Shown here: in pieces, positions 35,201 through 41,477 of the stretch
Numbering within the stretch: the stretch's first letter is position 1
Layout of the letters: every line of letters begins with the position of its first letter
Assembly (NCBI RefSeq): GCF_033115175.1
Contig: NC_084827.1
Coordinates: forward strand, 181,642,388-181,706,387
From: Lepus europaeus
Lineage: Eukaryota > Chordata > Mammalia > Lagomorpha > Leporidae
Reading direction: 5' to 3'
Length of the DNA: 64,000 nucleotides
Notes under the pieces: model-generated
The model's database searches: none
The model's input: the letters and a program-made list of their open reading frames with translations, nothing else
Told to the model about the DNA's origin: nothing
Program-made: the position numbers and the translations under genes

Positions 35201-38155
35201 GTTCTAGTCCCGGCTGCTCTTCTTCCAATCCAGCTCTCTGCTGTGGCCTGGGAAAGCAGTAGAAGATGGTCCAAGTCCTTGGACCCTGCACCCATGTGGG
35301 AGACCTGGAGGAGGCTCCTGGCTTCAGATCGGCACAGCTCCGGCTGTTGTGGGCCATGCGGGGAGTGAACCAGCAGATGGAAGACCCCCCCCCTCTCTCT
35401 CCCTCTCACTGTCTGTAACTCTAACTCTCAAATAAATAAATAAAATCTTTAAAAAAAAAAAGTATGGTATATAAATTCTTAAAAGAAATCACAGTGGGGG
35501 CAGGCATTCTGGTTCAGTGGGCTGGGCTATGAGTCCTGCTTCTCGTCAGAGCCAGCGTCCTGCCATACACACCCTGACAGGGAGCAGGGGATGGCTCCAG
35601 TACCCAAATCCCTGCTACCCTCCTGGGAGACCTGGGTCGAGCTTCTGGCTCCAGCATTTTGGGGAGTGAACAAGCGGATGGAAGACTGATATCTCCCTAT
35701 CTCTGTGTCATACTCCCTTTCATATAAACTTTTGGAAAATTCACAACAGGGGGCTGGCACTGTGGCATAGCGGGTAAAGCCACCACCTGCAGTGCCGGCA
35801 TCCCATATGGGCACCAGTTTGAGTCCCGGCTGCTCCACTTCCGATCCAGCTCTCTGCTATGGCCTGGGAGAGCAGTAGAAGATGGCCCCCCAAGTCCTTG
35901 GGTCCCTACACCCATGTGGGAGACCTGGAGGAGGCTCCTGGCTCCTGGCTTCAGATCGGCGCAGCTCTGGCCATTGTGGCCATGTGGGGAGTGAAGCAGC
36001 GGATGGAAAGAAAATCACAATGGCCGTGCAGCTGGTGCAGTAACGTGTCACTCAGGATGCCCTCCTCCTACTCTGGAGCGCTGGGTTCAAGTCCCAGCTC
36101 CACTTGATTCCAGCTTCCCGCGGATGTACACCCCGGGAAGCAGCACAAGTGGTGGGGTCTCTCCAACGGGGGGGGGGGGGGCTCTTGGCTCCAGCCTGGG
36201 CTCGCCTGACTGCTGCGGACAGCGGCGGACCAGCGCGTGTAAGACCTGGCTCTGTCTGCCTTTCAAATAAATAAACATAAAAAATCGTAATTCTCACAAG
36301 AATGTGAAACCAGACTCTGTTCTCGTTCAAATGATTTTCTAACTTGTCAAGTCCCACCGTATTGACTGCAGCTAGCGGTCAGGAAAACTTTGGATACCAA
36401 TCCCGTCACTCATTTCAGTTCCCAGCCCTCAGTTTCCTGTCTCTGAGTCTGAAAGCATGTCTTGTTTTAAGACAACACGCATCCAGGCGGGGCCTGCGAC
36501 ACCTCCCGGCAGGCAGGCAGCTGGTCACTAACGCCCCTTGGGGGAAGGGGCAGCCCCTCTGCCACCCTCGCTCCTCAGCCGGGCTCTGGAGCCGGGTTTA
36601 GAAAACACCCATGCCAAGGTATGCCCTCCCTTCTGTATCTGGTGGCAACCCAGGTGCCAACCTGTGCAACTTTGAGGGGCCGGCACTGTGGCACAACGGT
36701 AAAGCCACCGCATGCCATGCCGGCATCCCACATGGCCGCCGGTTCAAGTCCTGGCTGCTCTACTTCCGATCCCGCTCCCTGCTAACGTACCTGGGAAAGC
36801 AGTGAAGGATGGCCCAAGTGTTTGGGCCCCTGAACCCACATGGGAGACCCAGAAGAAGCTCCCGGTTCCTGGCTTTGGCCTGGCTAGCCCGGGCCATTAA
36901 GGCTATTTGGGGAGTGAACCAAGAGATGGAAGACCTGTCTCTCTCTCCCTCTCTCTCTAACTTCGAGTTGTTAGGTCTTTGTCATGTCAAGAGCAATTTC
37001 CCCAGGCAGACTCAAATTAATTTTGAATACAACGATTCATGGGGGAGGGTGCTGTGGCACAGAGGGCGAAGCCGACTCTTAGGAGACCTGCGTCCCATAG
37101 GGGTGTCCGGGTTCCAAGTCCCAGCTGCTCGGCTTCCGCCCAGCTTCCTGTTAATGTGCCTGGGAGGCACTGGTTTCTGCCAACCCCGCGGTAGGGGTGG
37201 GGAGTGCCCGGGCGGGGCTGCTGGTTCGGGCCTGGCCGAGCCCTGGCTCTAGTGGGCATCCGCGGAGTGAACCAGACAGAAGACACCTCCGTCTCTGTCA
37301 CACCCTGTGCCATTCTTTCAAACAAACCAGTCTTTCAAAGCACACCATGAAAATGCTAGATTCACGGGCAACTAGTGAATCCGAACTGCGCCCCAAAGCT
37401 GCTGAGATACAAGCTCCGCTCCACTGACAAGGCTGCCTGCACACAGCCTTCCCACCCGCGACTCCAGCCGCGTGGGCCAAGGCCGATCCAGCGGGAGCAC
37501 GGCTGTTGGCAGCAGCAGTACTGCGAAGTAACAGTACTCGTGGCCTGCGTTTCCTTCCCTTCGCCCACTCTGCCCGCCCCCACCAGCGGAGCAGCCGCGC
37601 CACCACTGGGAGCAGCGGGGAGCGAGGACTTGCACACGGCCCGGCGGAGGCTGCCCACGCGCGGCTCCCGCACACCCGCGGCTGTGCGCGGGCGCCCCGG
37701 GCACCCGAGGCCCGGCCCGGACGCTCTGCCGCCCCCACGCCCGTCCGTACGAGGCTGGGGCGCCGGCGCTCTGCGGACCCAGCTTGGGCCGGGGGCGCCC
37801 CCCGCAGCCCCCCGCCGCCCGGCCCCGGCCCCCACGGAGGGGCAGGCGGCCCGGCCCCGGCCCGCGTCCGGCTCTGGCCCGACGGCTCGCCCGAGGAGGC
37901 CCAGGGTTCGCCGAACGCACCCGGGGGACGGCCGCGCGCGGCGACGCCGCTGCAAACGCCCAGGCCCGGGCCGCGCCCTCCTCACGCGGCGAAGATGGCG
38001 GAGCGCGGGCCCGGCTCCGGGAGGGTCCCGGCCAGGCAGCGCCAGGCCCGGGCCGCCGCCGCCCTCCTCCTCCGCGCCGCCCAGGCGCGAGGCCGCTTAC
38101 CGGCAGCCGGCCGCGGGGAGCGCTCGGGCTCCGGCAGGTCCCCGAACAGGTCCAT
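716..38155 (-). CDS. ILKAP: ILKAP, integrin-linked kinase-associated PP2C-type phosphatase (12 coding exons)
   Basis: Metal-dependent Ser/Thr phosphatase of the PP2C (PPM) family; the family member is known to bind ILK1 and dampen ILK signalling to GSK3beta. Coding exons on the minus strand, in order: 38155-38101, 26646-26581, 26121-26065, 22589-22473, 21335-21209, 19503-19397, 18680-18587, 18352-18265, 17245-17124, 2671-2552, 1112-1031, 856-716. They sum to 1176 bases, a 391-residue protein plus TGA; human ILKAP is 392 residues, the difference being one Lys missing from the acidic stretch near residue 84. Visible landmarks: a duplicated GPLLF-x-LPPA motif (about residues 25-55), a basic GAKRK patch (about 76-80), EREEMQDAH (about 116-124), DGHGG (151-155), ACDGLFK (323-329) and ADNVTV (379-384), all metal or active-site regions of PP2C. 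All 11 introns have GT/AG ends and consistent phases. I see no break. The gene is certain; the 5' UTR extent is not defined. Confidence 0.97.
1031..1112 (-). CDS. ILKAP: ILKAP exon 11
   Basis: 82 bases, phase 2 to phase 0, acceptor CGCAG, donor GTAGGC. Encodes [20 protein letters not shown] then FILSCLE. The Asp of ACDG is a metal ligand in the family. Confidence 0.96.
2461..2484. repeat. (CA)n microsatellite
   Basis: Twelve AC dinucleotides in ILKAP intron 10, about 70 bases from exon 10. Confidence 0.9.
2552..2671 (-). CDS. ILKAP: ILKAP exon 10
   Basis: 120 bases, phase 2 to phase 2, acceptor TTTTAG, donor GTAATC. Encodes [20 protein letters not shown] then [25 protein letters not shown] is a PP2C signature segment. 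Confidence 0.96.
2958..3276 (+). mobile_element. C-type SINE
   Basis: Head GGCCGGCGCCGTGGCTCACT, CTAATCCTCC subtype, tail CTGTCAAAA(n). Lies about 290 bp upstream of ILKAP exon 10, in intron 9. Confidence 0.9.
3288..3560 (+). mobile_element. C-type SINE, diverged
   Basis: GACCAGCGTCGTGCAGGGGT head; directly follows the A-tail of the preceding copy. Confidence 0.7.
4387..5346. repeat. Minisatellite, 22 units of 40/44/48 bp, in ILKAP intron 9
   Basis: The core CAGAGTAACAGCAGAGG recurs 22 times, from about 4413 to 5313. Unit length changes in steps of 4 because of one to three extra CCCT blocks. Units 14-17 share CAGTCAGAG instead of CAGGCAGAG, showing local block duplication. Confidence 0.9.
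5858..6127 (-). mobile_element. C-type SINE with target-site duplication
   Basis: Poly-T start; ends in AGCCAGCCCC. GGAAGTGGCTTTT flanks both sides (5845-5857 and 6128-6140). Confidence 0.85.
6147..6460 (-). mobile_element. C-type SINE
   Basis: GGACAGGCAGAG start, ending in GAGCTGCGGCGCTGGCC; young subtype. Confidence 0.9.
6463..6757 (-). mobile_element. C-type SINE, diverged
   Basis: GATCTTTCATCTGCTGGTTC core and CACCGGCCCC end; includes a short (CCAGG)n expansion near 6553. Confidence 0.65.
7058..7378. mobile_element. Mariner-like short element
   Basis: The ends ATGAGGGTGCT (7062-7072) and AGTACCCTCAT (about 7367-7377) are inverted. The inside reads GGGTCCTTCAAAATG, GCTTATTTTGGTGCAAAATTG and GCAATGTGCAC, matching the layout of short nonautonomous mariner copies in mammals. 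Family assignment is tentative. Confidence 0.45.
7590..7790 (-). mobile_element. L1 fragment (antisense), left part
   Basis: The plus strand shows the antisense of a mammalian L1M 3' region: TACAATTCACCACC, GTGCAGAGTTCAGCGGC, then a CCATCTCCACAACC stretch leading into CCCCATTACACACC. The minisatellite begins at exactly this point. Confidence 0.65.
7775..9725. repeat. C-rich minisatellite, about 34 units of about 56 bp, in ILKAP intron 9
   Basis: Each unit reads roughly CCCCATTACACACCGAYTCC, a CCCTTCCC stretch, CCCCACCC and ACGTTCTGT. Sub-types differ by GCTCC, CATCC or GTCCC after the CCGAYTCC block and by CGGTACC versus TGCACC. The array sits inside an antisense L1 fragment (7600-7790 and 9700-10480). 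Confidence 0.92.
9700..10480 (-). mobile_element. L1 fragment (antisense), right part, split by a SINE
   Basis: It resumes after the minisatellite with CATTAACACTGACTCC and GTGGAATCACACGGTG. It goes on to ATGCTGCTGTGAGC, GGGGTATACAGCCAG and, after a SINE at 10058-10362, TTTTCCACAGCAACTGCACC and GGGTTCCAATTTCTCCATG. These follow the usual order of antisense L1 ORF2/3' sequence. Confidence 0.7.
10058..10362 (-). mobile_element. C-type SINE inserted in the antisense L1
   Basis: TTTGAGAGAGAGTGAATG start; ends in GAACGCCCCTCCCC. It splits the L1 copy. Confidence 0.65.
10580..10913 (-). mobile_element. C-type SINE
   Basis: TTTATTTGAAAGGAACAGA start, AACGCCCACCCC end; an older subtype with two GCAGG-type internal steps. 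Confidence 0.65.
11117..11412 (+). mobile_element. C-type SINE, diverged
   Basis: GGGTGGGTGTTCGGTACAGC head, CTTTCAAATAATAAATAAC tail. Confidence 0.65.
11413..11743 (-). mobile_element. C-type SINE
   Basis: TTTGACAGGTAGAGTGGACA start, GCTACGGTGCCGGC end; inserted next to the tail of the previous copy. Confidence 0.9.
11793..12118 (-). mobile_element. C-type SINE
   Basis: TTTATTTGAGAGGTAAAG start, CACAACACTGGCCCC end. Confidence 0.85.
12243..12536 (+). mobile_element. C-type SINE, diverged
   Basis: Ends in CTGTCAAATAAACAAATAC and an (ACAC)n tail. Confidence 0.6.
12616..12947 (+). mobile_element. C-type SINE
   Basis: GGCCGGCGCCACGGCTCAAT head, CTGTCAAAAGAAAAAAA tail. GGATAATGTGGGCAGCA before it resembles AAATGTGGGCAGCAGAAA after it, a likely target-site duplication. 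Confidence 0.9.
12996..13335 (+). mobile_element. C-type SINE
   Basis: GGGGCCAGCGCCGTGGTGTA head, TTTCAAATAAATAAAAAAT tail. Confidence 0.85.
13721..14010 (+). mobile_element. C-type SINE
   Basis: GGGCGGGCACTGTGAGGCAG head; ends near ATCAATCTTATATATA. Confidence 0.75.
14043..14368 (-). mobile_element. C-type SINE
   Basis: TTTTTTTTGACAGGCAGAG start, GCCGCGGCACCAGCC end. CTCCCATARAACTTT on both sides is the target-site duplication. Confidence 0.9.
14541..14865 (+). mobile_element. C-type SINE with target-site duplication
   Basis: GGCCGGCGCCGTGGCTTAAC head. AAGTCTAGCAAGA precedes it and AAGTCTAGCAAGAAA follows it. Confidence 0.92.
14955..15047. repeat. 33-36-bp tandem repeat, about 3 units, ILKAP intron 9
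   Basis: GACAGGATRTCAACAMCCTA and CCTAGRGTGTCA alternate three times, with small differences. Confidence 0.75.
15048..15575. other. ILKAP intron 9 segment, nothing recognised
   Basis: Unique-looking sequence. I see no exon, no SINE and no conserved splice-bounded frame. Confidence 0.4.
15576..15920 (+). mobile_element. C-type SINE
   Basis: GGGGCCAGCGCTGTGGTGCA head, CAAATAAATAAATAAATC and a long poly-A tail. Confidence 0.88.
16549..16900 (+). mobile_element. C-type SINE with target-site duplication
   Basis: GGGCCGGCGCCATGGCTCAA head and a 27-base A-tail. AAGAACTTCC precedes and follows the copy. Confidence 0.92.
17124..17245 (-). CDS. ILKAP: ILKAP exon 9
   Basis: 122 bases, phase 0 to phase 2, acceptor CCCCAG, donor GTAACC. 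Encodes [20 protein letters not shown] then [20 protein letters not shown]. It is followed by the 14.5-kb intron 9. Confidence 0.96.
17852..17935. repeat. 28-bp tandem repeat, 3 exact units, ILKAP intron 8
   Basis: CAGCACCTCACCTAGTCCTG plus TCCTAGAC is repeated three times without a mismatch, suggesting recent expansion. Confidence 0.85.
18265..18352 (-). CDS. ILKAP: ILKAP exon 8
   Basis: 88 bases, phase 2 to phase 0, acceptor CCCCAG, donor GTATGT. Encodes [20 protein letters not shown] then [14 protein letters not shown] and GDSR are PP2C core motifs. Confidence 0.96.
18587..18680 (-). CDS. ILKAP: ILKAP exon 7
   Basis: 94 bases, phase 1 to phase 2, acceptor ACAG, donor GTGAGT. Encodes [20 protein letters not shown] followed by [11 protein letters not shown]. 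Confidence 0.95.
18904..19203 (+). mobile_element. C-type SINE, diverged
   Basis: GGGGCCTGTGAAACGGCACA head, TTTCAAGTAAATAAATAAA tail. In ILKAP intron 6; AAGAAATGC flanks both sides. Confidence 0.8.
19397..19503 (-). CDS. ILKAP: ILKAP exon 6 (DGHGG active-site exon)
   Basis: 107 bases, phase 2 to phase 1, acceptor TTCCAG, donor GTGAGA. Encodes [20 protein letters not shown] and continues to RKFPK. Asp151 and His153 of DGHGG correspond to the family's metal and catalytic positions (human His154). Confidence 0.96.
19504..21208. other. ILKAP intron 5, nothing recognised
   Basis: A 1.7-kb intron unusually free of SINEs. AT-rich 19620-20230, GC-richer afterwards; I see no additional exon. Confidence 0.4.
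21209..21335 (-). CDS. ILKAP: ILKAP exon 5
   Basis: 127 bases, phase 1 to phase 2, acceptor CTTAG, donor GTGAGT. Encodes the start of the phosphatase domain: [20 protein letters not shown], then [11 protein letters not shown], and ends just before TRVSYF. Confidence 0.96.
21336..22472. other. ILKAP intron 4, nothing recognised
   Basis: 1.1 kb with no SINE and no exon-like frame. The polypyrimidine tract before the exon 5 acceptor is interrupted by A-rich runs. Confidence 0.4.
22473..22589 (-). CDS. ILKAP: ILKAP exon 4
   Basis: 117 bases, phase 1 to phase 1. Encodes a Ser-rich start (GSLATSVSQ), the basic [10 protein letters not shown] stretch and [10 protein letters not shown]. Acceptor TTCCAG. 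The donor GTTTTC is far from consensus, but the frame and homology continue exactly into exon 5. Confidence 0.94.
22590..23776. other. ILKAP intron 3, proximal part
   Basis: Unique-looking sequence with a short (CA)n at 22796-22808; nothing else recognised before the SINE at 23777. Confidence 0.4.
23777..24106 (-). mobile_element. C-type SINE with target-site duplication
   Basis: TTTTGACAGGCAGAGTGGAC start, GAGCCGCGGCGCCGGC end; flanked by AACATAGTAAATTTTT. In ILKAP intron 3. Confidence 0.93.
24374..24680 (-). mobile_element. C-type SINE, diverged
   Basis: TTTTTTTTGATTCATTTATT start, GAGGTCTTCCATGTGC core. Reads through to CACCACAACACTTCCTCC. Confidence 0.6.
24771..25096 (-). mobile_element. 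C-type SINE
   Basis: TTTATTTGAAAGGTAGAGTT start, CACTGTGCTGGCCCC end; GAGAATTCT on both sides. Confidence 0.88.
25220..25545 (+). mobile_element. C-type SINE
   Basis: GGGGTCGGCATTACGGTGTG head, a (TC)n run at 25471-25497 and a CAAATAAATAAATAAATC tail. In ILKAP intron 3. Confidence 0.85.
26065..26121 (-). CDS. ILKAP: ILKAP exon 3
   Basis: 57 bases, phase 1 to phase 1, acceptor TTTCAG, donor GTAAGA. Encodes [19 protein letters not shown], repeating the exon 2 motif, so the acidic-hydrophobic N-terminal tail is a two-copy repeat. Only 459 bp separate it from exon 2. Confidence 0.95.
26581..26646 (-). CDS. ILKAP: ILKAP exon 2
   Basis: 66 bases, phase 1 to phase 1, acceptor TTTCAG, donor GTACAG. 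Encodes [19 protein letters not shown] followed by TDS. It is a tandem paralogue of exon 3. Confidence 0.95.
26957..27230 (+). mobile_element. C-type SINE, diverged
   Basis: GGGGTGGACATCTGGCGGCT head; tail TTAAATAGACAAATTAAC. Confidence 0.6.
27354..27690 (+). mobile_element. C-type SINE
   Basis: GGGGGCCAGCACTGTGGCAC head, TTTCAAATAAATAAATAAATC tail. AAAGATCTACAGATTT before and AAAGATCTATAGATTT after. Confidence 0.92.
28122..28408 (+). mobile_element. C-type SINE, 5' part altered
   Basis: Recognisable from CAATGCCGCATCCC to TTTCAAATAAATAAACAAATC. The usual head is missing. Confidence 0.75.
28412..28745 (+). mobile_element. C-type SINE
   Basis: GGGCACAGTGGGTTAAGTCA head; the tail is eroded to ATTATAAACAAAACC. 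Confidence 0.7.
29123..29700 (+). mobile_element. C-type SINE split by a later SINE
   Basis: 5' half 29123-29213 (GGCTGGCGCTGTGGCACAGC) and 3' half about 29575-29700 (CTAATCCAGCTCTCTGC). The insert at 29214-29574 duplicates TGCTCCACTTC. Confidence 0.88.
29214..29574 (-). mobile_element. C-type SINE nested in another SINE
   Basis: Poly-T, GACAGGCAGAGTGGACA, a (GA)n run at about 29250-29287, and the end GGGGCGCCGGCC. Younger than its host. Confidence 0.92.
30170..30312 (-). mobile_element. MIR SINE
   Basis: GGGAAACTGAGGCACCGAGG followed by CCTGCCCGAGGTCAGAGAG is the antisense of the MIR core. It lies in ILKAP intron 1. Confidence 0.65.
30515..30780 (+). mobile_element. C-type SINE, internally deleted
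   Basis: GGGGCTAGCACTGTGGTGTA head. It jumps after GCACCC to a region that reads as the antisense end of another copy, so it is a rearranged SINE. Confidence 0.7.
30980..30998. repeat. Poly-C tract
   Basis: Fourteen C, a G and four C in ILKAP intron 1. I see no surrounding structure. Confidence 0.8.
31118..31195 (+). mobile_element. C-type SINE, 3' tail fragment
   Basis: Only the GCGGATGAGACTTGTCTCTG to TTTCAAATAAAATC end remains. Confidence 0.5.
31196..32189. other. AT-rich segment of ILKAP intron 1, probably old L1-derived
   Basis: Stretches such as TGTCTTTTGCCTTTGTAGTA and TTTTACAAATTAATTTTTAATG recall antisense L1 text, but I cannot assign a family. Confidence 0.35.
32190..32480 (+). 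mobile_element. C-type SINE, diverged
   Basis: Head AGGCAAAGGCGCAGACACTG, tail CTTTCAAATAAACAAAC. Confidence 0.65.
32519..32776 (-). mobile_element. C-type SINE, internally shortened
   Basis: TTTTTTTTTAAGGCAGAGTT start, CACAGCACCGACCC end. Confidence 0.75.
32889..33244 (-). mobile_element. C-type SINE with extra GCGGCC units
   Basis: TTTTTTGACAGGCAGAGTGG start, GCCGTGGCGCCGGC end. An extra GGCC-GCGCGCTG duplication lies at 32985-33025. Flanked by AGCCTGTTTCT. Confidence 0.92.
33497..33706 (-). mobile_element. C-type SINE, deleted
   Basis: TTAAGGTTTATTTTATTTGA start, CACAGTGCCAGCCCC end; about 110 bases of the middle are missing. Confidence 0.7.
33753..34088 (-). mobile_element. C-type SINE
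   Basis: AAAGATTTATTTATTCATTTG start, CACAGCACCGGCCC end. Confidence 0.9.
34312..34648 (+). mobile_element. C-type SINE
   Basis: CTCACGCTGGCACTGTGGCA head, CAAATAAATAAATAAATAAATC tail. ACCAGGTCT before and ACTAGGTCT after. Confidence 0.88.
34729..35040 (+). mobile_element. C-type SINE
   Basis: AAGGTCAGCATTGTGGCCTA head, CTCTCAAATACATAATCTTAAA tail. Confidence 0.85.
35130..35461 (+). mobile_element. C-type SINE
   Basis: GGGGCTGCAGCAGTGGCGCA head, CAAATAAATAAATAAAATC tail. ACAAAGTATGG before and AAAAAGTATGG after. Confidence 0.9.
35495..35742 (+). mobile_element. C-type SINE, diverged
   Basis: GGGGGCAGGCATTCTGGTTC head; the tail is lost. Confidence 0.65.
35748..36012 (+). mobile_element. 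C-type SINE, 3' truncated
   Basis: GGGGGCTGGCACTGTGGCAT head; stops at GGATGGAAAGAAAATCAC. Confidence 0.85.
36013..36288 (+). mobile_element. C-type SINE, diverged
   Basis: GGCCGTGCAGCTGGTGCAGT head, CTTTCAAATAAATAAAC tail; contains a 13-G run near 36169. Confidence 0.7.
36676..36965 (+). mobile_element. C-type SINE
   Basis: GGGGCCGGCACTGTGGCACA head; ends in a (CT)n run at CTCTCTCTAACTTCG. Confidence 0.85.
37037..37335 (+). mobile_element. C-type SINE, diverged
   Basis: GGGGGAGGGTGCTGTGGCAC head, CTTTCAAACAAACC tail. It is the last SINE before the ILKAP CpG island. Confidence 0.75.
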
Positions 38156-38560
38156 GGCGGCGTCGGGGCGGACGCGCAGCCCGCGAGCGGCGGCCGGCTC
38201 CACTCCCGGGCGGCGGCGGGGCGGGGCCGGGCGCCGTCAGTCACCGAGGGCGGCCCCGGACGCCGCCAATCGGCGCGCGGCGCGGCGCTGCCGCCCCAGA
38301 GTCCCGCGCGCGGGGGGCGGGGCCGCGGGAGGGGCGGGGCGGCGCGGCGCGCACGCGCGTCGGGGTTGCCCGGGGGCTGCGCCTGGTTCCCGCGTCCATG
38401 GGGCCGTGGCGACCCTGGCGGAGAAGGCCCGTCCGGAAGGGGATGTCTGCGCCCCGGGACCCCCGTCGCGGCCCCTCCTGTCCGGGAAGGCCTCGAGGAG
38501 CTTTGGGCGTCGCGTGGGCCCCACCGGGGCTGCCCACCCGGCCTGGCGTTAGGACGGCCA
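37430..38560 (-). promoter_or_regulatory. ILKAP: CpG-island promoter of ILKAP
   Basis: Very GC- and CpG-dense block around the ATG-containing exon 1. Upstream of the start (38156-38360) it has several GC boxes (GGGGCGGGGC type near 38214-38226 and 38310-38342) and an inverted CCAAT at 38266-38270. There is no TATA box. This is typical of a housekeeping gene with dispersed start sites. Confidence 0.8.
38101..38155 (-). CDS. ILKAP: ILKAP exon 1, coding part
   Basis: Begins at ATG 38155 and encodes [18 protein letters not shown] plus the first base of codon 19, then donor GTAAGC at 38100. The start is fixed by identity to the known ILKAP N-terminus. It lies in a CpG island. Intron 1 is 11.5 kb. 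Confidence 0.96.
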
Positions 38561-40739
38561 GCAGGCGTCCCCTGGCCTGGCCACCGGCAGGTCCGAGGGA
38601 GAGACCCCGACGGCGGAGCTGGCCTGGCGTCCTGGCCGCACAGAACATCGGGACCAGAGATGAGGACCAGAGAGTGCCCGGCACTAACAGTGGGAAGAGG
38701 ACCCGGCCGAGCAGACGTGGGTGTGCCCACGCGAGCTAACGAGTGCCCACTGCGCCCTCCCAGTGGCGTGTGGCTGGCGCCGGCCCTCCCGCGGCGCCTC
38801 ACACCCATGCCGGCGTCCACTCCCGGAAGCCGCCCCCCAGTCCAGCCGCACCGCGAGGCTTCCCAGGGGCCCCGTGGCACGGGCGCTCCCTCCACGCAGA
38901 GCGTTCACCGACTCGTTGGACGACACGCGTGTTCCCGGCGTGCGCCCCCACACCTCTCGTCTCCACGCCGGCAGCAGCAGTACTCCGAAGCAACTGCTCA
39001 CTCCTCGGCTCTCCAAGGAGAAGGCCGTCGGCGCGGCTCTCCTGCTTGGCACACTGAGTGCTTGGTTTTATTTTAGGATCAGATGCCACAGGCAGCATGG
39101 TGACACCTGCGGCCTGAAAGGCAGGCTCCCCTCCCCGTCGCCCTCCGGGAGCCCGCCTGCGGAGGCCGCTTCCCCTCCGCCCCGCGCCCTGCCGGCCGCT
39201 CCTCCCTGGCTTCTCCACGGCAGAGGCCCTGCCTCCTCCTGAGCCCGTGAGGTTCCAACTCAGAGCCCCCGGGTACAGGGGGCACAGGCTGCCGCAGCGG
39301 TTTGATCTCAGGGTCCAGGCGGCTCGTGCCTCCCCCCCCGCCCCCTGCCGGTGCCTGGGGGCCTGTGCCAGGCCCACGGGAGGCTCCCCCACGTCTGCAC
39401 GTGTACTGAACACGGGTACGGCAGGTCTCAGGAACAAGTCCTGGGCCTCGCAGCCTTGTGCAGCCTGTGGTTAAGCCAAGGCAAAGCCCTGTGCCCACAG
39501 GACCTGTGCGGGGCTCTGGGCGAGGTGCCGGCTGGCAGCCAGGCTCCCTTGGGAGTCTCAGGTTTGGGGGTTCTCACACGATCCTTGGCTAGAAGACTGG
39601 AGTCTGGGCTCGTGGCCAGCCCAGCCCTGTCATACCCCATCCCATGTAACAGCGCATGTGGAAATGGAATTCCTCCCCGTGACTGTCCCAGCATCCCCAC
39701 ACAGGCTGTGTCCTCTAACAAGGTCCCAAGTCCCATCAGAGTACCCTCCCGGCACCGGTCCCCAGCGGCGCGGACTGGGTGGACCCTCACCAAGACCCAG
39801 GAGGACGGCCCCCAGCAGGGGCTGGTGGTGGGCACTTGGGGAACAGAGAGAGGAGCGCACTGCCCCCCTTCCCAGCACCTTCTCCACGTGGGCACCCGGC
39901 TGCCCCAGAGCACTGGGCACACTGCCCTGCTAGTCGCCTGTGGGGGTCCTCAGCTGGAGGGTGTGGTGCCGCAGGACGGCCTGAGTTGATGATGTGGTGG
40001 AGAGAACGAGGGGTGCAAGTCACCCACCCTGCAGACGCTGGGCTGTCACCGCCTCCACGCCCCCTGCCAGAGCAGACACGAAGCTGCCACGGAGTCACCT
40101 GTGCAGGGGGGAGGGAGGCTGGGGCCCGGGGCAGAGGTGGAGAAAGCCCGGAGGAGAAGGAGTGGAGGGAGGAGAGGATGAAGGCCACAGAGGCAAAGGG
40201 GCAGAGGAGAGAAAGCAGGGACCAAGGGAGAGGAAGCGACAAGCTGGTGAGAGGAGGTGGGGGAGGCTGAGCGAGCAGGAGGGGGGAGATGGGGGCGGGG
40301 GGAGAAAGCAGATGCCAGCCATGGGGAGGCACGCGTGCGGGCGTCAGACCCAGCGTCTCATCCAGGAGGCAAAACGGGGCCGCGCTGCTCTCGTTCCCAG
40401 TGTTCAGATGGACAGAGGCTTGAGAGAGAGAAAGGGACTGAGAGAGGGAGAAAAGAGACAGAAATTTCCTGTTCAAGGGTCAAGTGACTAAACCCAAGAA
40501 GGCCCTTCTCCCCTGTCCCCCGGCCCCCGGCCCGGCCTGGGAAGGCCCTGGGAAATATGGCGGAACAAGAGGGCGGCAGGAGGCCGGACAATGAAGTGGG
40601 CTCGCTCAGAACTGAAGGCAGAGCATCCCAGTGCAATGAAGCCATTCCAAGCACAGAGGCAGAGCAGGGAGGCTCCCCACCCCTTCACGAAGGCAGAACG
40701 CTGACACGAGCACAGATGGCGCCCGCGAGAAGCTGCCCC
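38561..40739. other. Intergenic region upstream of ILKAP, nothing recognised
   Basis: GC-rich near ILKAP, then purine-rich (GGAGG, GAGA) around 40110-40460. Free of C-type SINEs. I see no splice-bounded conserved frame. Confidence 0.4.
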
Positions 40740-41117
40740 ACGCACGGCAGTGCGCCTGGGACATTTGATGCAAAAATCCCATGCAATGCCCTGGAAAAGG
40801 CAAGTCTCTGGGGACTGTGAGAAGCTCAGTGGTCGCCAGGGGCTGGGGAGAGGCAGGGGTGGGCAGAGCGGCGCCCTGCCCTGTAGGACACCAGGAAGGT
40901 GGGAACGTGACATTACACGCTAGCCCAGAGTGTGCCACACCCAGGTGACCCTGTGGTCCCACAGGGACTCTGCACAGTAGGGCGTCAGCGTCGGCTCCTC
41001 AGGGCTGTCAAATGCGCCCTCTGCTGGGGGACGTTGACAATGGGGCCAGGGTATGTGGGAAATTGTACCTTCTGCTCAATTTTGCTGTGAACCTAAAACT
41101 GCTCACAGAAATCGATT
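40740..41117 (+). mobile_element. Ancient L1M 3'-end fragment
   Basis: It holds GGTCGCCAGGGGCTGGGGAG, then GGGAAATTGTACCTTCTGCT and GCTGTGAACCTAAAACTGCTC, the characteristic end of old mammalian L1 elements. A minus-strand SINE abuts it. Confidence 0.65.
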
Positions 41118-41445
41118 TAGTTTTATTTTTTTTTAAAGATTCATTTATTTGAAAAGCGGAGTTACAAAGAGAGAGAGAGAGAGAGAGGTCTCCCATCTGC
41201 TGGTTCACTCCCCAGATGGCCGCAACAGCCGGAGCTGCGCCGATCCCTAGCCAGGAGCCAGGAGCTTTTCCCGGGTCTCCTACGTGGGTGCAGGGGCCCA
41301 AGGACTTGGGCCATCTTCCACTGCTTTCCCAGGCCACAGCAGAGAGCTGGGTCGGAAGTGGAGCAGCTGGGACTTGAACCGGTGCCCATATGGGATCCTG
41401 GCACTGCAGGCGGCAGCTTTACCAGCTATGCCAGAGCACTGGCCT
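41118..41445 (-). mobile_element. C-type SINE
   Basis: TTTATTTTTTTTTAAAGATTC start, CAGAGCACTGGCC end; inserted at the 3' end of the L1M fragment. Confidence 0.88.
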
Positions 41446-41477
41446 CTCAAATAAATAATCATTAAAATACCCTACAC

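Noticed and set aside
37372-39076. Large overlapping frames on both strands of the ILKAP CpG island
   Set aside because: High GC removes stop codons. No splice-bounded homology apart from ILKAP exon 1.
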